The notes: generated by a model not told the origin, from the letters alone. Shown: positions 1-13,447, numbered from the stretch's first letter. The stretch is DNA of 64,000 bases from Vicia villosa (GCF_029867415.1 NC_081186.1:106884455-106948454); one strand, 5' to 3'. Translations and numbers: made by a program.

Positions 1-81
1 TAAAGTTACTCACTAAAATTATAGAGATGCAAAAAGAAAAGAAAAAAAAGGTAAGAGAAAAGAGCTGTGAGCCCACCTTTA

Positions 82-423
82 TTATATTTGCATCTGTCCA
101 TGGTTCAGACCGGTAAAACTATATCTAGATGAAACACTACTACATGAATATGAACCTAAGAGATCTTTTTTGATAATACCACCATGTGAAGAATATTCTC
201 TCACGGTGGTATTAGGTGATAAAGACTGAAAGCAATGATGGTCCGAGAATTTCGGCCTAAAAAAGTATTTTGATGGTTGCAACAAGAAAGCCCATCTCCG
301 ATCTCGGCACTGTATTCTCCTCAAGTACATTGAAGTTATTGCCTTTCTCCAACTTTTACTATGCTGCACGAGAATCGCAGCCGTCTGACAATTAACATGG
401 TCATAAAACACAGAGTTCAGCAT
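82..423 (-). CDS. hypothetical first exon or short protein, possibly mitochondrial
   Basis: An open frame of 113 codons starts with ATG at 423 and has an in-frame stop just upstream. Its first part is rich in arginine, serine and hydrophobic residues with almost no acidic residues, which resembles a mitochondrial or plastid targeting peptide. The frame ends in TAA right beside an AAG|GTGGGC donor-like site, so it may be a first exon. I do not recognise the family. It may also be chance open sequence; confidence is low. Confidence 0.25.
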   Translation of the reverse strand: MLNSVFYDHVNCQTAAILVQHSKSWRKAITSMYLRRIQCRDRRWAFLLQPSKYFFRPKFSDHHCFQSLSPNTTVREYSSHGGIIKKDLLGSYSCSSVSSRYSFTGLNHGQMQI

Positions 424-851
424 TAGATAGTTCTAATAACCAAACAGAAACTTAGTCTCTTTGGAGTAATGTGAGTAATTATAAACCTAACTCTCGCACC
501 AACTGCTTCCTGCACAAATCAAAATGCAGTATTCAATTATCTATATCAAACAAGTAACCAAAAGGAAATGCAACAAATACTCAGAAGACAGGGGGTGTCA
601 CCTCTAAGTTTGAAGTATACTGGACTAAACTCTTTTCGAGGAGCTAATAAAAATTTTTGTGTGGCCAAGAAGATGTCCTTCTGTGAGTCACTAAAAAAGA
701 AAAAGGAAACACAATGGAATTGATGAAGAAACTTCTCAATAACCTTTAATTAGTCAATGTTATAGGAAGACTTAAAGATGGGCAAAGAAAAATAAGGATT
801 GTCAAATTAGGAAACCAGATACTGAGATATTCAATCTATTCATGAACTCAC

Positions 852-901
852 CTTGCATCAATTGATTCAAGCAACTTAGTATCAAACTTGTTGCCAAGAA
901 C
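852..901 (-). CDS. candidate internal exon, family not recognised
   Basis: A 50-bp stretch bounded by a good acceptor (CAG) and donor (GTGAGT) reads VLGNKFDTKLLESIDAR without a stop. Composition and splice sites look exonic. It could belong to the same transcription unit as the frame at 82-423 or to the downstream end of the reductase-like gene, but I cannot match it to either. Confidence 0.25.
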
Positions 902-1267
902 CTGATCATCATATATAAATTAATATAAGTTTTGGTGACAATAATGCTTCCAAGTGAGATTCAGTTGGGCAATCTACAACGAGAACAATAGGACCAGGAA
1001 TAGAAGGAAAACAAATCCATTCAATCAACTTGCGACATAAGAGAAAATAAATCGGTCTCAAGCATATATATAAAATACATACACATTCACTTGCATTGAC
1101 ACCAATCTACCATCACAAGCCAACACCATCAAAAATCCTGCATATAAAAAAACCAAGGAAACATACATCAAATTATCAACATCCATATACCTAAAACCAT
1201 ATTGCAATCAATTCCCAAACTAAATGCCATTCAACAAAACCAACTGCACTCTCACACCATACCATAC

Positions 1268-1990
1268 CTGCATCAATATAAACATAAACAACCACTAATC
1301 TTTCAGAAACAGCCAAAGACCACTTGCCATAAGCAGCTGTCAATCCTTCAGGATTGGAATCCGTCTTACCATCAATAGGAGACTCTCCAAATCTGCCACA
1401 CCAATCAACAATAACAATACTTACGAATCTAAAGACATGTTTGGATTAACTTATTTGAACTTATCTACTAACATAATCACTAGCATGACTGATCAAAAGA
1501 GCTCACGAGAACAACTTGAAAACATCTTATAACTTGTATGAAAGTCAAAACAGTTGGATATACTTTACTGTATCTATTGTTAGAAAAATAGCTTATGCAA
1601 GCTATTTCATAAGTGCTTATTTTGATAAGCAAGTTTTAAATAAGCTGTTTACCCAAACAGGCCCATAGTTAGTTCATAAGCACTTATATTAATTATCAAA
1701 ACAAGCCTAAAGAATTGTGATAGTTATGTTACAAAATCAGCATTTAAGTTGGAAAGAAAATGATGCAATATATCGTTCCATCGGGAAAGAGGAGTGGTTT
1801 GAAGAACATAATCAAGATCATCATTCATAGTACAAACCAAAATAGGACCTTCAAAATCAAGAGGAATTGAATCTCCACGTTTCACAAGAACGTCTTAGCC
1901 TTCTCCCATGTCTTGTAAAGCCTTTCCAACTCTTCCGCCGCCGACAATGACGGCGGGGACTACTTTAGTGGTGGTGACGGTGGAAACCAT
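1268..1990 (-). pseudogene. ketopantoate-reductase-like (NAD(P)-binding) gene, disrupted
   Basis: The ATG at 1990 opens a frame beginning with a Rossmann nucleotide-binding motif (AVIVGGGRVGKALQDMG), followed by VLVKRGDSIPLDFEGPILVC and RWNDI. A second exon at 1268-1392, with AG and GT borders, carries the block GESPIDGKTDSNPEGLTAAY. Both blocks match, from memory, a family of plant proteins annotated as ketopantoate reductase-like, with the order conserved. A TAA lies about 32 codons in (E-G-stop-D), where relatives continue, and the C-terminal helical half is not evident. The sequence after RWNDI also diverges from relatives. A long gypsy element begins 108 bp upstream of the ATG and cuts the gene from its promoter. 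The gene is probably dead; a sequencing error at the stop cannot be excluded. Confidence 0.55.
1436..1668. mobile_element. MITE-like insertion in reductase-like gene intron
   Basis: The left edge reads tgtttggattaactta and the right edge reads ataagctgtttacccaaaca, an imperfect inverted pair, with AT-rich filler containing several ataagc/gcttat words. This is the style of small hAT-like MITEs common in legumes. No clear target duplication was found. A relative lies in MAP70 intron 2. Confidence 0.4.
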
Positions 1991-2098
1991 GGCAGAGACT
2001 TTAAATCTGAAAGAGGGAATCTGAAAGAGGGAAGAGTGGAAAAGCTAGAGATAGTTTTGAGACATTGGTGTTATTGAGTGGAAAAGTGACAACAATGG

Positions 2099-4482
2099 TG
2101 TAACACCCCTTTTCTAAGCCCAAATATATCATTCAATCACACAGAGTAATCATGCATAAGGAAAAGGGAGTCACATGTTATTTTCATCACAATGAAAACC
2201 TAAAGCAAAACATCCAACATTCTTAATATGCAAAGATCATTTTGTAACACAAATGTAATCTCATGTTCTCATACATTATGCATAAACGCTTGCGGAAAAA
2301 CAATTCAAATTGCTATTAAAGATTTCAATGAATATATCCCATACTATATTCATCTACCAAATTCAAACAACATCTATATCTTTGTCACTTGAAAATCACA
2401 ATCATAGGCTACAAAGACCTTTAAATCAACATATCCAAATGTTATCACATACATCCAATATTTATCGAACCATATAAAATAACAATATTCAAACATGAAC
2501 ATAATTCTAAGAAAACCCCCAAGTGTTACATGATCAGAGCATGTGACTCTCTACCTAATCAAAACGAAACCTCGGAGCCCTCCGGCTAAGTCACGAATCA
2601 AGCAACTACTCTTCTGAACCTGCACGTTACCAACGAAGGGTAACATTCAAACAGAAGGGTGAGAATTCAAATTCTAAATAGAAAATATAATAATGGGAAA
2701 TGCAACATAAGTAAGCATACATTTCACAATCCTTCACTTTTCTCAAAACATGTATTTATCTCCAATATAAAGTTAACATGTTCAATACAATTAATCATCA
2801 CAATTAATTCACAACCTCGTATATTGACAATTTACATATATACACATATATCACTCATACATATATATTTCACATTTCACATCAAATATGTATTAATCAC
2901 ATATATCTCATTCTCATCACATTCTCTAATTCATATAAAATGATTCATCATTCCACATACATGCATATCAATCAAATTCGCATCCACACATTCATACCAC
3001 ATAATCACACATAACAACATTTCACACCGACACGTGCGACTCAAGTGTGACTCTATGCGATATGCATGTGGATCCCTCCGTTATCATTTCCGGTCATGCC
3101 GATTGTCATTCTCTCTAGACTAGATAACCACCTCAAAGCCCCATACTCGTTAAGCTTTCAAACCCCATACTCGTTAGGTTTGGGACAAGTAAATAACCTT
3201 CGCGAGATTACCCAACATTGCCACTTTCAAAGACTCGTGCTTGTGTACGTGTGCAACAAAACAAGACTCATGCATTTAAGACGATCTCTCTATCTCTTAA
3301 ACTACACAATCACATCTTCCCAACCTTGCACAACATTACACAACATGCAATTCAATCCAATCTCAACACAATTATCATTTAGCATTCCATTACATAATAC
3401 ATTCAATTACACCTCACACATGTTATTTAATCAATTAATAACACACATTGAACATATAGAAGTAATAGGTATGCAAGTCAAGTCTTAAACAAACAAGAAA
3501 ATATTTTTGAATATAGTTCGCGCCGCCAACCCTTGGTCGCGCCGCGAAGTAACAGACAGAAACAATGTATTTCAAAAATGCATTCAGTTCGCGCAGCATC
3601 CACATGTGCGCGCCGCGAAGTACAAGGCAGAACCAAATCATTTCAGAATTCATTCAGTTCGCGCCGCCATCTTCCGTTCGCGTCGCGAACACAGCGCATA
3701 AGTGAATTTTCTGTGTAAACTCAGCACAGTTCCCTCTTTTTCATTTCATCACTCAATTCACAGTTCAGTTCATTATTTGCACACGAATTTCACATACATA
3801 ACATACACATATCCCATATGTATCCTTAGATTCATCAAAGTTTCATTAATTATGCAAATCCATGAATTTCACCCAAATCCCAAAGTTAGGTTTTTACATT
3901 CTTTTCATCCAACATGTTATAAATCAAAACCCACCCATAGAATCAAGTAAAGAATCATGAATTACATGTTATTTCTACCCATTCCAAGCATAAACAACAT
4001 CAAACTATACAAATCTCATGGATTATGAAAATACCCAAAGTGAAATCCCATGTTTTTAACACATACAACATTACCCAATTATAGATTCTACAAGAATTTG
4101 TATTCAAACCCTTACGTCTTGAATTTCTCCTTCTAACTTCAAGAAATCTACAATCCTCTTCTCTTCTCTCTTCTACTCTTTTGCCTCTTTTTTCTTCTCT
4201 ACTTTTCTTTCTATCTTTCTATCTAATTTAGGTTAACTCATAAAATTCTCTTCTAACTCTCATTATCTCATTGGGCTTAACCCACCTAATACTCTTTCTC
4301 ACTCAACTAAGCTCATTTAACTAATTTCAAATAAAATTCTACCATTTATTAATTAGCTAAATAACATATTGCCACCCAATTAAATAATTATCGCGCAAAC
4401 AATAATTAAATAAAACACATAAACAATTATCAATTATCAAATAATCCTAATTAATTAAATCTAATAAAAATAGGATGTTACA
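2099..4482 (-). repeat. 3' LTR of the Tekay-type element
   Basis: This copy is 2,384 bp, nearly identical to the copy at 9020-11429. It ends at the polypurine tract, so it is the element's 3' LTR. It holds a GC-rich palindromic module at about 3518-3695 in otherwise AT-rich sequence, and a CT-rich tract near 4135-4220. Open frames inside are not coding; they recur unchanged in the other LTR. Confidence 0.95.
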
Positions 4483-4483
4483 A

Positions 4484-4495
4484 CTCTCCCCCACT
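4484..4495 (-). other. polypurine tract of Tekay-type element
   Basis: On the minus strand this reads AGTGGGGGAGAG and sits one base from the 3' LTR. It primes plus-strand DNA synthesis in LTR retrotransposons. Position and composition are as expected. Confidence 0.85.
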
Positions 4496-4523
4496 TAAAA
4501 GATTTTCGGCCTCGAAAATTACC

Positions 4524-7417
4524 TCAAACAAACAACTCCGGATACGATTCCTTCATCTTATCCTCGAGTTCCCAAGTGATATTACCATTGGCGACTCCAC
4601 CCCATACCACTTTCACCAAAGCAATCTCCTTACCACGAAGCTTCTTCACCTCTCGATCTTCAATTCGCATAGGTGATGTATCAACCGTCAAATTATCTCT
4701 CACTTGAACATCATCTAATTGAACAACATGCGATGGATCCTCAATATACCTCCTCAATTGAGACACATGGAACACATCGTGAAGATTAGAAAGAGACGGT
4801 GGCAATGCAATCCGATATGCCACTTCACCTACTCTCTCCGAAGTCTGATAAGGACCAATAAAACGCGGCGTCAACTTACGCGACTTCAATGCTCTACCAA
4901 CACCCGTTATTGGCATAACTCGAAGAAACACATGATCATCCTTCTCAAACTCAAGAGCCTTCCTCCTTTTATCATGGTAACTCTTCTGACGACTTTGAGA
5001 AGCCTTCATTTTCTCTTGAATCATCTTAATCTTATCCATAGTCTCTTGAATTAACTCGGGTCCAACCACAACACTCTCTCCCGATTCATACCAACACAAA
5101 GGAGTTCTACACCTTCTACCATAAAGAGCCTCAAAAGGTGCCATTCCAATACTCGAATGGAAACTATTGTTATACGTAAACTCAACCAAAGGTAAGAAAC
5201 TATCCCAATTTCCTCCTTGTTCCAAAACACAAGACCTCAAAAGATCTTCAAGCGACTGAATAGTCCTCTCCGATTGACCATCAGTTTGCGGATGATACGC
5301 CGAACTCAAACGCAACTTCGTACCCAAAGCACTTTGCAAACCCTCCCAAAATCTAGAAGTGAACCTTGGATCTCTATCCGAAACGATACTTGACGGAATA
5401 CCATGTAAACACACAATCTTCTCAATGTATAACTTAGCAAGTCTTTCCATCGAATAGTCCATCCTCATCGGAATAAAATGAGCACATTTCGTCAATCTAT
5501 CCACAACGACCCAAATTGCCTCGCAATTACTCGATGTCCTTGGCAAACCCGAAACAAAATCCATAGAGATACTATCCCACTTCCACTCGGGAATAGATAA
5601 CGGTTGCATCAAACCAGACGGCTTTTGATGTTCAATCTTTGACTTTTGACAAGTCAAACACGAATAAACAAACTCCGCTATATCCTTCTTCATACCTTGC
5701 CACCAAAACATTTTCCTCAAGTCTTGATACATTTTAGTAGCACCGGGATGAATACTCAAACCACTTCTATGCCCTTCCTCAAGAACTCTCTTTCTCAAAT
5801 CCATAACATCCGGAATACAAACTCGATCACGACATCTCACAATGCCATTCTCGTCAATCCGAAAATCACCACCTTTACCTTGGTTAATCAATGTAATAAT
5901 GTCAACCAATCTTAAATCCGATTTCTGGCCTTCTCTAATCTCATCCAAAATACCACTAGTAAGCTTCAACATACCAAGCTTAACACACAAAGACGTCGCT
6001 TCACAAACCAAACTCAAATCTCTAAATTGTTCCAACAATTCCAATTCTCGAATCATCAACATAGACATATGCAATGATTTCCTACTCAATGCATCGGCTA
6101 CAACATTCGCTTTTCCAGGATGGTAGTTCAAACAAAAATCATAATCCTTCAAGAATTCCAACCATCTTCGTTGCCTCATATTCAACTCTTTCTGATCAAA
6201 CAAATACTTTAAACTCTTGTGATCACTAAAAACGTCAAACCTTGACCCAAACAAATAATGCCTCCAAAGTTTCAAAACAAACACAACGGCGGCCAACTCT
6301 AAATCATGTGTCGGATAATTCCTCTCATGAACTTTAAGTTGCCTTGAAGCATAAGCTACCACTTGCCCTTTTTGCATCAAAACGCCTCCCAAACCCAACA
6401 ATGAAGCATCACAATACACCACAAACGGTTCAAACAGATCTGGCAAAATCAAAATAGGAGCAGAAGTCAACCTTCTCTTAAGCTCTTGAAAATTCGATTC
6501 ACATTGCGAAGTCCAAATGAAAGCTTGTCATTTCCTAGTCAACAACGTCAACGGCAAAGATAACTTAGAAAATCCTTCAATGAACTTCCTATAATAACCA
6601 GCCAAACCAAGAAAACTTCTAATCTCAGAAACAGACTTAGGAGCTTCCCATTGAGATATAGCCTCAATCTTCGACGGGTCAACAGAAATACCTCCACTAG
6701 AATCACATGGCCAAGAAAACTCACTTCCTTTAACCAAAATTCACACTTCGAAAGCTTAGCAAACAACCTTTTCTCCTTCAACACCGATAACACAATCCTC
6801 AAATGCTCAGCATGATCATCTTCATTCTTGGAGTAGATCAAAATATCGTCAATGAACACAACCACAAACTTATCCAGATAATCATGAAAAATCCTATTCA
6901 TATACTCCATGAATACACCAGGTGCATTGGTCACACCAAACGGCATAACAGAATACTCATAATGACCATACCTCGTCCTAAAAGCAGTCTTCTGAATATC
7001 CTCCGCCTTCACACGAATCTGGTGATACCCAGACCTCAAATCAATCTTGCTAAACACACAAGCTCCAACCAACTGATCCATCAAATCATCAATCCTTGGA
7101 AGTGGATACTTGTTCTTAATTGTCACTTTGTTCAATTGCCTATAATCAACACAAAGCCTCATAGAACCTTCCTTCTTCTTAACCAACAAAACAGGTGCAC
7201 CCCATGGCGATACACTAGGACGAATAAACTTCTTCTCCAACAAATCCTCAAGTTGTCTCTTCAACTCTTTCAACTCAGAAGCAGACATCCTATATGGAGC
7301 CATCGATACAGGACTAGTTCCAGGAACTAAATCAATCGAAAACTCAACTTCACGTTCCGGCGGTAAATCACATACATCCTCAGGGAATACCTCCGCAAAA
7401 TCACAAACTATTGGCAA
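4524..7417 (-). pseudogene. pol of Tekay-type element: RT, RNase H, integrase, chromodomain
   Basis: Reverse transcriptase occupies about 7417-6700, with [25 protein letters not shown] and the catalytic [10 protein letters not shown]. RNase H follows (VVYCDASLLGLGGVL, HDLELAAVVFVLK). Integrase has a zinc-binding region (CLTCQKSK), the acidic residues in SMDFVSGLP and SDRDPRFTSRFW, and HPQTDGQSERTIQ. The last ~50 residues (IEDREVKKLRGKEI to TWELEDKMKESYPELF) are a chromodomain, thought to steer integration to heterochromatin. Damage: a frameshift between RT and RNase H near 6700 and a TGA at 6528-6530 just before RNase H. From there to the stop at 4524 the frame is open for 667 codons. Confidence 0.93.
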
Positions 7418-7435
7418 TTCATCAATGGTTCTCCT

Positions 7436-8947
7436 CTAATGCACATCTAAGGTTGCCAATAACATAAACAATTCAGCCCCATCTTGAACAGATTCACCAA
7501 CTTGCTTCGCAGACAAAAACAAATCTTCCTTAACACCAATCTCAGGAAAAATAACAGTCTTATCAAAACAGTTGATATACACACGATTAAATTCTAACCA
7601 ATTCATACCCAAAATCACATCAAGTTGCTCTAACGGAAGACAGACCAAATCAATCCCAAAATCCCTACCAAAAATACTCAAAGGACAATTCAAACACACA
7701 AAAGAAGTAGAAACAGAACCCATAGCAGGTGTATCAATAACCATACTTCTACGCATATCAGATAACACAAGATTCAATCTCTTAGCACAATCCAAAGAAA
7801 TGAAAGAATGTGTCGCACCGGTATCAATAATAGCAATAAAAGGTGTACCATTAATGAAGCACGTACCTTGGATTAGCCTATCATCGGTAGAAGCCTCCGC
7901 ACCAGACAATGCAAACACTTTCCCTTTCGCTTGTTCCTTCTTTGGCTTATCACATTTGGTGCTAATGTGACCTTGCTCTCCACAATTGTAGCAAGTCACC
8001 TTCGAACCACCTCTACACTCGTTTTCTTTGTGACCACTCTTGCCACACTTGAAACATGTTACCTCGACTTTGGAACAATTAACAGCACGATGTCCCTCAA
8101 CTCCACATTTAAAACACTAAATCGGAGCACTAGATCCTCCCCCACTTGGCTTTCAGCCAAAACCAGCTTTCTTCTTATTGTCGTATGGTTTTCCACGAAA
8201 TTGACCTTTCTTATCATTCATCGCCATGTAGTGAGAAGCACTCTCCCTACTATCCTCATCATAAATCCGACTCTTATTGATCAACTCAGCAAAACGGGTA
8301 ATCTGCTGGTAACCAATCGCCTTCTTGATATCCGGTCTCAAACCATTGACAAACTTCAAACACTTTGACCTCTCCGCATTCATAGTATTGTAGTGAGGAC
8401 AATACTTGATAAGCTCTTGAAATCTAGCAGAATACTCCACCACGGTACCATTTCCTTGCTTCAACTCAAGGAATTCCACTTCTTTCTTTCCACGGCAATC
8501 TTCCAGAAAATAGTTTTCCAAAAATGCATCGCGGAAACGATCCCAAGTAACTTGAATACCTTCCTCATCAAATCTTTGAGCCATATTGCCCCACCAATCC
8601 TCAGCTTCCTTTTCCAGCATGTGAGTACCAAACTTCACTTTCTGAGCATCGGTACAATTCATGACTCAAAAAATTTTCTCAATCGCCTTCAACCAAGCTT
8701 GAGCTTTATCCGGTTCATGCTCACCCTCAAAGATAGGAGGATTGTTCCTCTGGAACTTCCCTAAAGCACGGTACTCATCATCATCACCATTCCAATTTCC
8801 AGCATTAGCTTGAGGCATTTGGCCAAGAGATCCAACCAACATCCTCAATGCATCAGCAATGGCATCATCATTCCTTCCAGCAATCATCGTCCTACGACAA
8901 CCAACAACCCAAAACAAACAAAACAGTATCGATCGTGTCAGATACAC
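7436..8947 (-). pseudogene. gag and protease of Tekay-type element
   Basis: The N-terminal half is a retrotransposon gag domain (AEDWWGNMAQRF, VVEYSARFQELIKYCP, KSRIYDEDSR). Three CCHC zinc knuckles follow (CFKCGVEGHRAVNC, CFKCGKSGHKENEC, CYNCGEQGHISTKC), then an aspartic protease with active site AIIDTGATHSF. In-frame stops break it: TGA at 8663-8665, a TGA about where the first segment ends near 8150, a TAG just before the first knuckle, and a TAG at 7436-7438 between protease and RT. All pieces stay in one frame, so the element probably had a single gag-pol reading frame. Several stops fit single G-to-A or C-to-T changes. Confidence 0.92.
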
Positions 8948-9003
8948 AAATCTAATACAACGGAATTAAAGACATTAACGACTCTGACCAACTGGTCGAC
9001 CCT

Positions 9004-9015
9004 GCTCTGATACCA
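9004..9015 (-). other. primer binding site (initiator tRNA-Met type)
   Basis: The minus strand reads TGGTATCAGAGC four bases inside the 5' LTR. This matches the 3' end of plant initiator tRNA-Met and sets the element's orientation. Confidence 0.93.
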
Positions 9016-9019
9016 CTAA

Positions 9020-11429
9020 TGTAACACCCCTTTTCTAACCCCAAATATATCATTCAATCACACAGAGTAATCATGCATAAGGAAAAGGGAGTCACATGTT
9101 ATTTTCATCACAATGAAAACCTAAAGCAAAACATCCAACATTCTTAATATGCAAAGATCATTTTGTAACACAAATGTAATCTCATGTTCTCATACATTAT
9201 GCATAAACGCTTGCGGAAAAACAATTCAAATTGCTATTAAAGATTTCAATGAATATATCCCATACTATATTCATCTACCAAATTCAAACAACATCTATAT
9301 CTTTGTCACTTGAAAATCACAATCATAGGCTACAAAGACCTTTAAATCAACATATCCAAATGTTATCACATACATCCAATATTTATCGAACCATATAAAA
9401 TAACAATATTCAAACATGAACATAATTCTAAGAAAACCCCCAAGTGTTACATGATCAGAGCATGTGACTCTCTACCTAATCAAAACGAAACCTCGGAGCC
9501 CTCCGGCTAAGTCACGAATCAAGCAACTACTCTTCTGAACCTGCACGTTACCAACGAAGGGTAACATTCAAACAGAAGGGTGAGAATTCAAATTCTAAAT
9601 AGAAAATATAATAATGGGAAATGCAACATAAGTAAGCATACATTTCACAATCCTTCACTTTTCTCAAAACATGTATTTATCTCCAATATAAAGTTAACAT
9701 GTTCAATACAATTAATCATCACAATTAATTCACAACCTCGTATATTGACAATTTACATATATACACATATATCACTCATACATATATATTTCACATTTCA
9801 CATCAAATATGTATTAATCACATATATCTCATTCTCATCACATTCTCTAATTCATATAAAATGATTCATCATTCCACATACATGCATATCAATCAAATTC
9901 GCATCCACACATTCATACCACATAATCACACATAACAACATTTCACACCGACACGTGCGACTCAAGTGTGACTCTATGCGATATGCATGTGGATCCCTCC
10001 GTTATCATTTCCGGTCATGCCGATTGTCATTCTCTCTAGACTAGATAACCACCTCAAAGCCCCATACTCGTTAAGCTTTCAAACCCCATACTCGTTAGGT
10101 TTGGGACAAGTAAATAACCTTCGCGAGATTACCCAACATTGCCACTTTCAAAGACTCGTGCTTGTGTACGTGTGCAACAAAACAAGACTCATGCATTTAA
10201 GACGATCTCTCTATCTCTTAAACTACACAATCACATCTTCCCAACCTTGCACAACATTACACAACATGCAATTCAATCCAATCTCAACACAATTATAATT
10301 TAGCATTCCATTACATAATACATTCAATTACACCTCACACATGTTATTTAATCAATTAATAACACATATTGAACATATAGAAGTAATAGGTATGCAAGTC
10401 AAGTCTTAAACAAACAAGAAAATATTTTTGAATATAGTTCGCGCCGCCAACCCTTGGTCGCGCCGCGAAGTAACAGACAGAAACAATGTATTTCAAAAAT
10501 GCATTCAGTTCGCGCCGCATCCACATGTGCACGCCGCGAAGTACAAGGCAGAATCAAATCATTTCAGAATTCATTCAGTTCGCGCCGCCACCTTCCGTTC
10601 GCGTCGCGAACACAGCGCAGAAGTGAATTTTCTGTGTAAACTCAGCACAGTTCCCTCTTTTTCATTTCATCACTCAATTCACAGTTCAGTTCATTATTTG
10701 CACACGAATTTCACATACATAACATACACATATCCCATATGTATCCTTAGATTCATCAAAGTTTCATTAATTATGCAAATCCATGAATTTCACCCAAATC
10801 CCAAAGTTAGGTTTTTACATTCTTTTCATCCAACATGTTATAAATCAAAACCCACCCATAGAATCAAGTAAAGAATCATGAATTACATGTTATTTCTACC
10901 CATTCCAAGCATAAACAACATCAAACAATACAAATCTCATGGATTATGAAAATACCCAAAGTGAAATCCCATGTTTTTAACACATACAACATTACCCAAT
11001 CATAGATTCTACAAGAATTTGTATTCAAACCCTTACCTCTTGAATTTCTCCTTCTAACTTCAAGAAATCTACAATCCTCTTCTCTTCTCTCTTCTACTCT
11101 TTTGCCTCTCTTCTCTCTTCTACTCTTTTGCCTCTTTTCTCTTCTCTACTTTTCTTTCTATCTTTCTATCTAATTTAGGTTAACTCATAAAATTCTCTTC
11201 TAACTCTCATTATCTCATTGGGCTTAACCCACCTAATACTCTTTCTCACTCAACTAAGCCCATTTAACTAATTTCAAATAAAATTCTACCATTTATTAAT
11301 TAGCTAAATAACATATTTCCACCCAATTAAATAATTATCGCGCAAACAATAATTAAATAAAACACATAAACAATTATCAATTATCAAATAATCCTAATTA
11401 ATTAAATCTAATAAAAATAGGATGTTACA
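9020..11429 (-). repeat. 5' LTR of the Tekay-type element
   Basis: This copy is 2,410 bp. It differs from the other LTR mainly by a 26-bp tandem duplication in the CT-rich tract near 11085-11130 and scattered single bases. It would carry the promoter reading minus into gag. Confidence 0.95.
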
Positions 11430-11434
11430 AATGG

Positions 11435-11700
11435 GACGAGGAAGTGCCGTGGATTTGTACTTCTTCGTCAAACCGAGAAGATTTAGGGAAATTGATTTAG
11501 GGTTTACAATGCAAAGAAGCAGAGAAGATTTAGGGAGAAATAGAGAAGGTTTAGGGTTTAAGAATGCAAAGAGTTGATTAACGGAGATGACTTTTGGATT
11601 TTTTCGAGGAAGAAACGGCGAGACGGAGCTATGCGCGAGAGGAGAGGAAGAAGAAAGGTCACCGAATCAGAAACGTGTTTGATGAATGAGGGAAAAGTGT
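11435..11700 (-). other. displaced 5' flank of the reductase-like gene
   Basis: Read on the minus strand this is rich in AACCCTAAA and TTCTC motifs, typical of plant 5' untranslated leaders. It continues directly from the sequence upstream of the ATG at 1990 once the gypsy element and one AATGG copy are removed. It is probably the original leader or promoter, now 9.3 kb away. No coding sequence is seen. Confidence 0.45.
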
Positions 11701-11839
11701 TTGATGTTTTAATGTTTTAGTTTTTTTTTAATCTTAAAAAAAATAGAAAACAAAATAAGATATGTTTTTATGTTTTAAACTTTTTTTTCTTTTTTTAATT
11801 TAAAAAAAAATAGAAAACAAAATAATCAAGAGAGGGAAA

Positions 11840-12117
11840 CTGAATAAAAGAAGGAAAATCTGGCGGGGTATAATTTTTTGGGCTTGCGCCACAGTTTGAA
11901 GTCAAAATTATAGGCCGCGGTTTTACTTTGTGGCTTAAAATATCTGCAGTTAAATAAGTGTGGGTAGTTGAAGGAAATACCACAGTTTCGCAGTCTGGAT
12001 TCAATGTTTTCAAACATTAGTCTACGCTTATAAAACCCTGGCCAAATCATATATATGGCCACAGTTTCTGAGCTGTGGAAAATTTTAACGTGACCGTAGG
12101 CCAAAAATGTAGTAGTG
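11840..12117 (-). mobile_element. CACTA-type transposon terminus
   Basis: Read inward from 12117 the sequence begins CACTACTACATTTTTGG, the hallmark end of plant CACTA (En/Spm) transposons. The adjoining 270 bp repeat the word CCACAGTTT or close variants at least four times in direct or inverted order (near 11888, 11950, 11980, 12058), as expected of subterminal transposase-binding repeats. I could not find the partner end with a matching 3-bp duplication, so this is probably a truncated element. Confidence 0.55.

Positions 12118-13447
<1,330 letters not shown>

Larger units (their letters stand above)
2099..11429 (-). mobile_element. Full-length Ty3/gypsy chromovirus (Tekay/Del type)
   Basis: The element is 9,331 bp and inserted on the minus strand. 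It is bounded by LTRs starting TGTAAC and ending GTTACA and by a 5-bp target duplication AATGG (2094-2098 and 11430-11434). Between the LTRs, in element order, lie a tRNA-Met-type primer site, gag with three CCHC knuckles, protease, reverse transcriptase, RNase H, integrase, a C-terminal chromodomain and a polypurine tract. That order and the chromodomain place it in the chromoviruses; ~2.4 kb LTRs fit Tekay/Del. The LTRs differ by roughly 14 substitutions and one 26-bp duplication by eye, so the insertion is recent, yet the coding frame carries several stops and a frameshift. It is not autonomous as read. Confidence 0.96.

Noticed and set aside
135..146. cactactacatg as the partner end of the CACTA terminus at 12117
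   Set aside because: The match covers only about 11 bases and diverges at once, there is no subterminal repeat, and the flanking triplets (aaa and tca) do not match.
2659..3488. Open frames repeated at 9580-10298
   Set aside because: They lie in the two LTR copies, read against the element, and have no domain; duplication explains their conservation.
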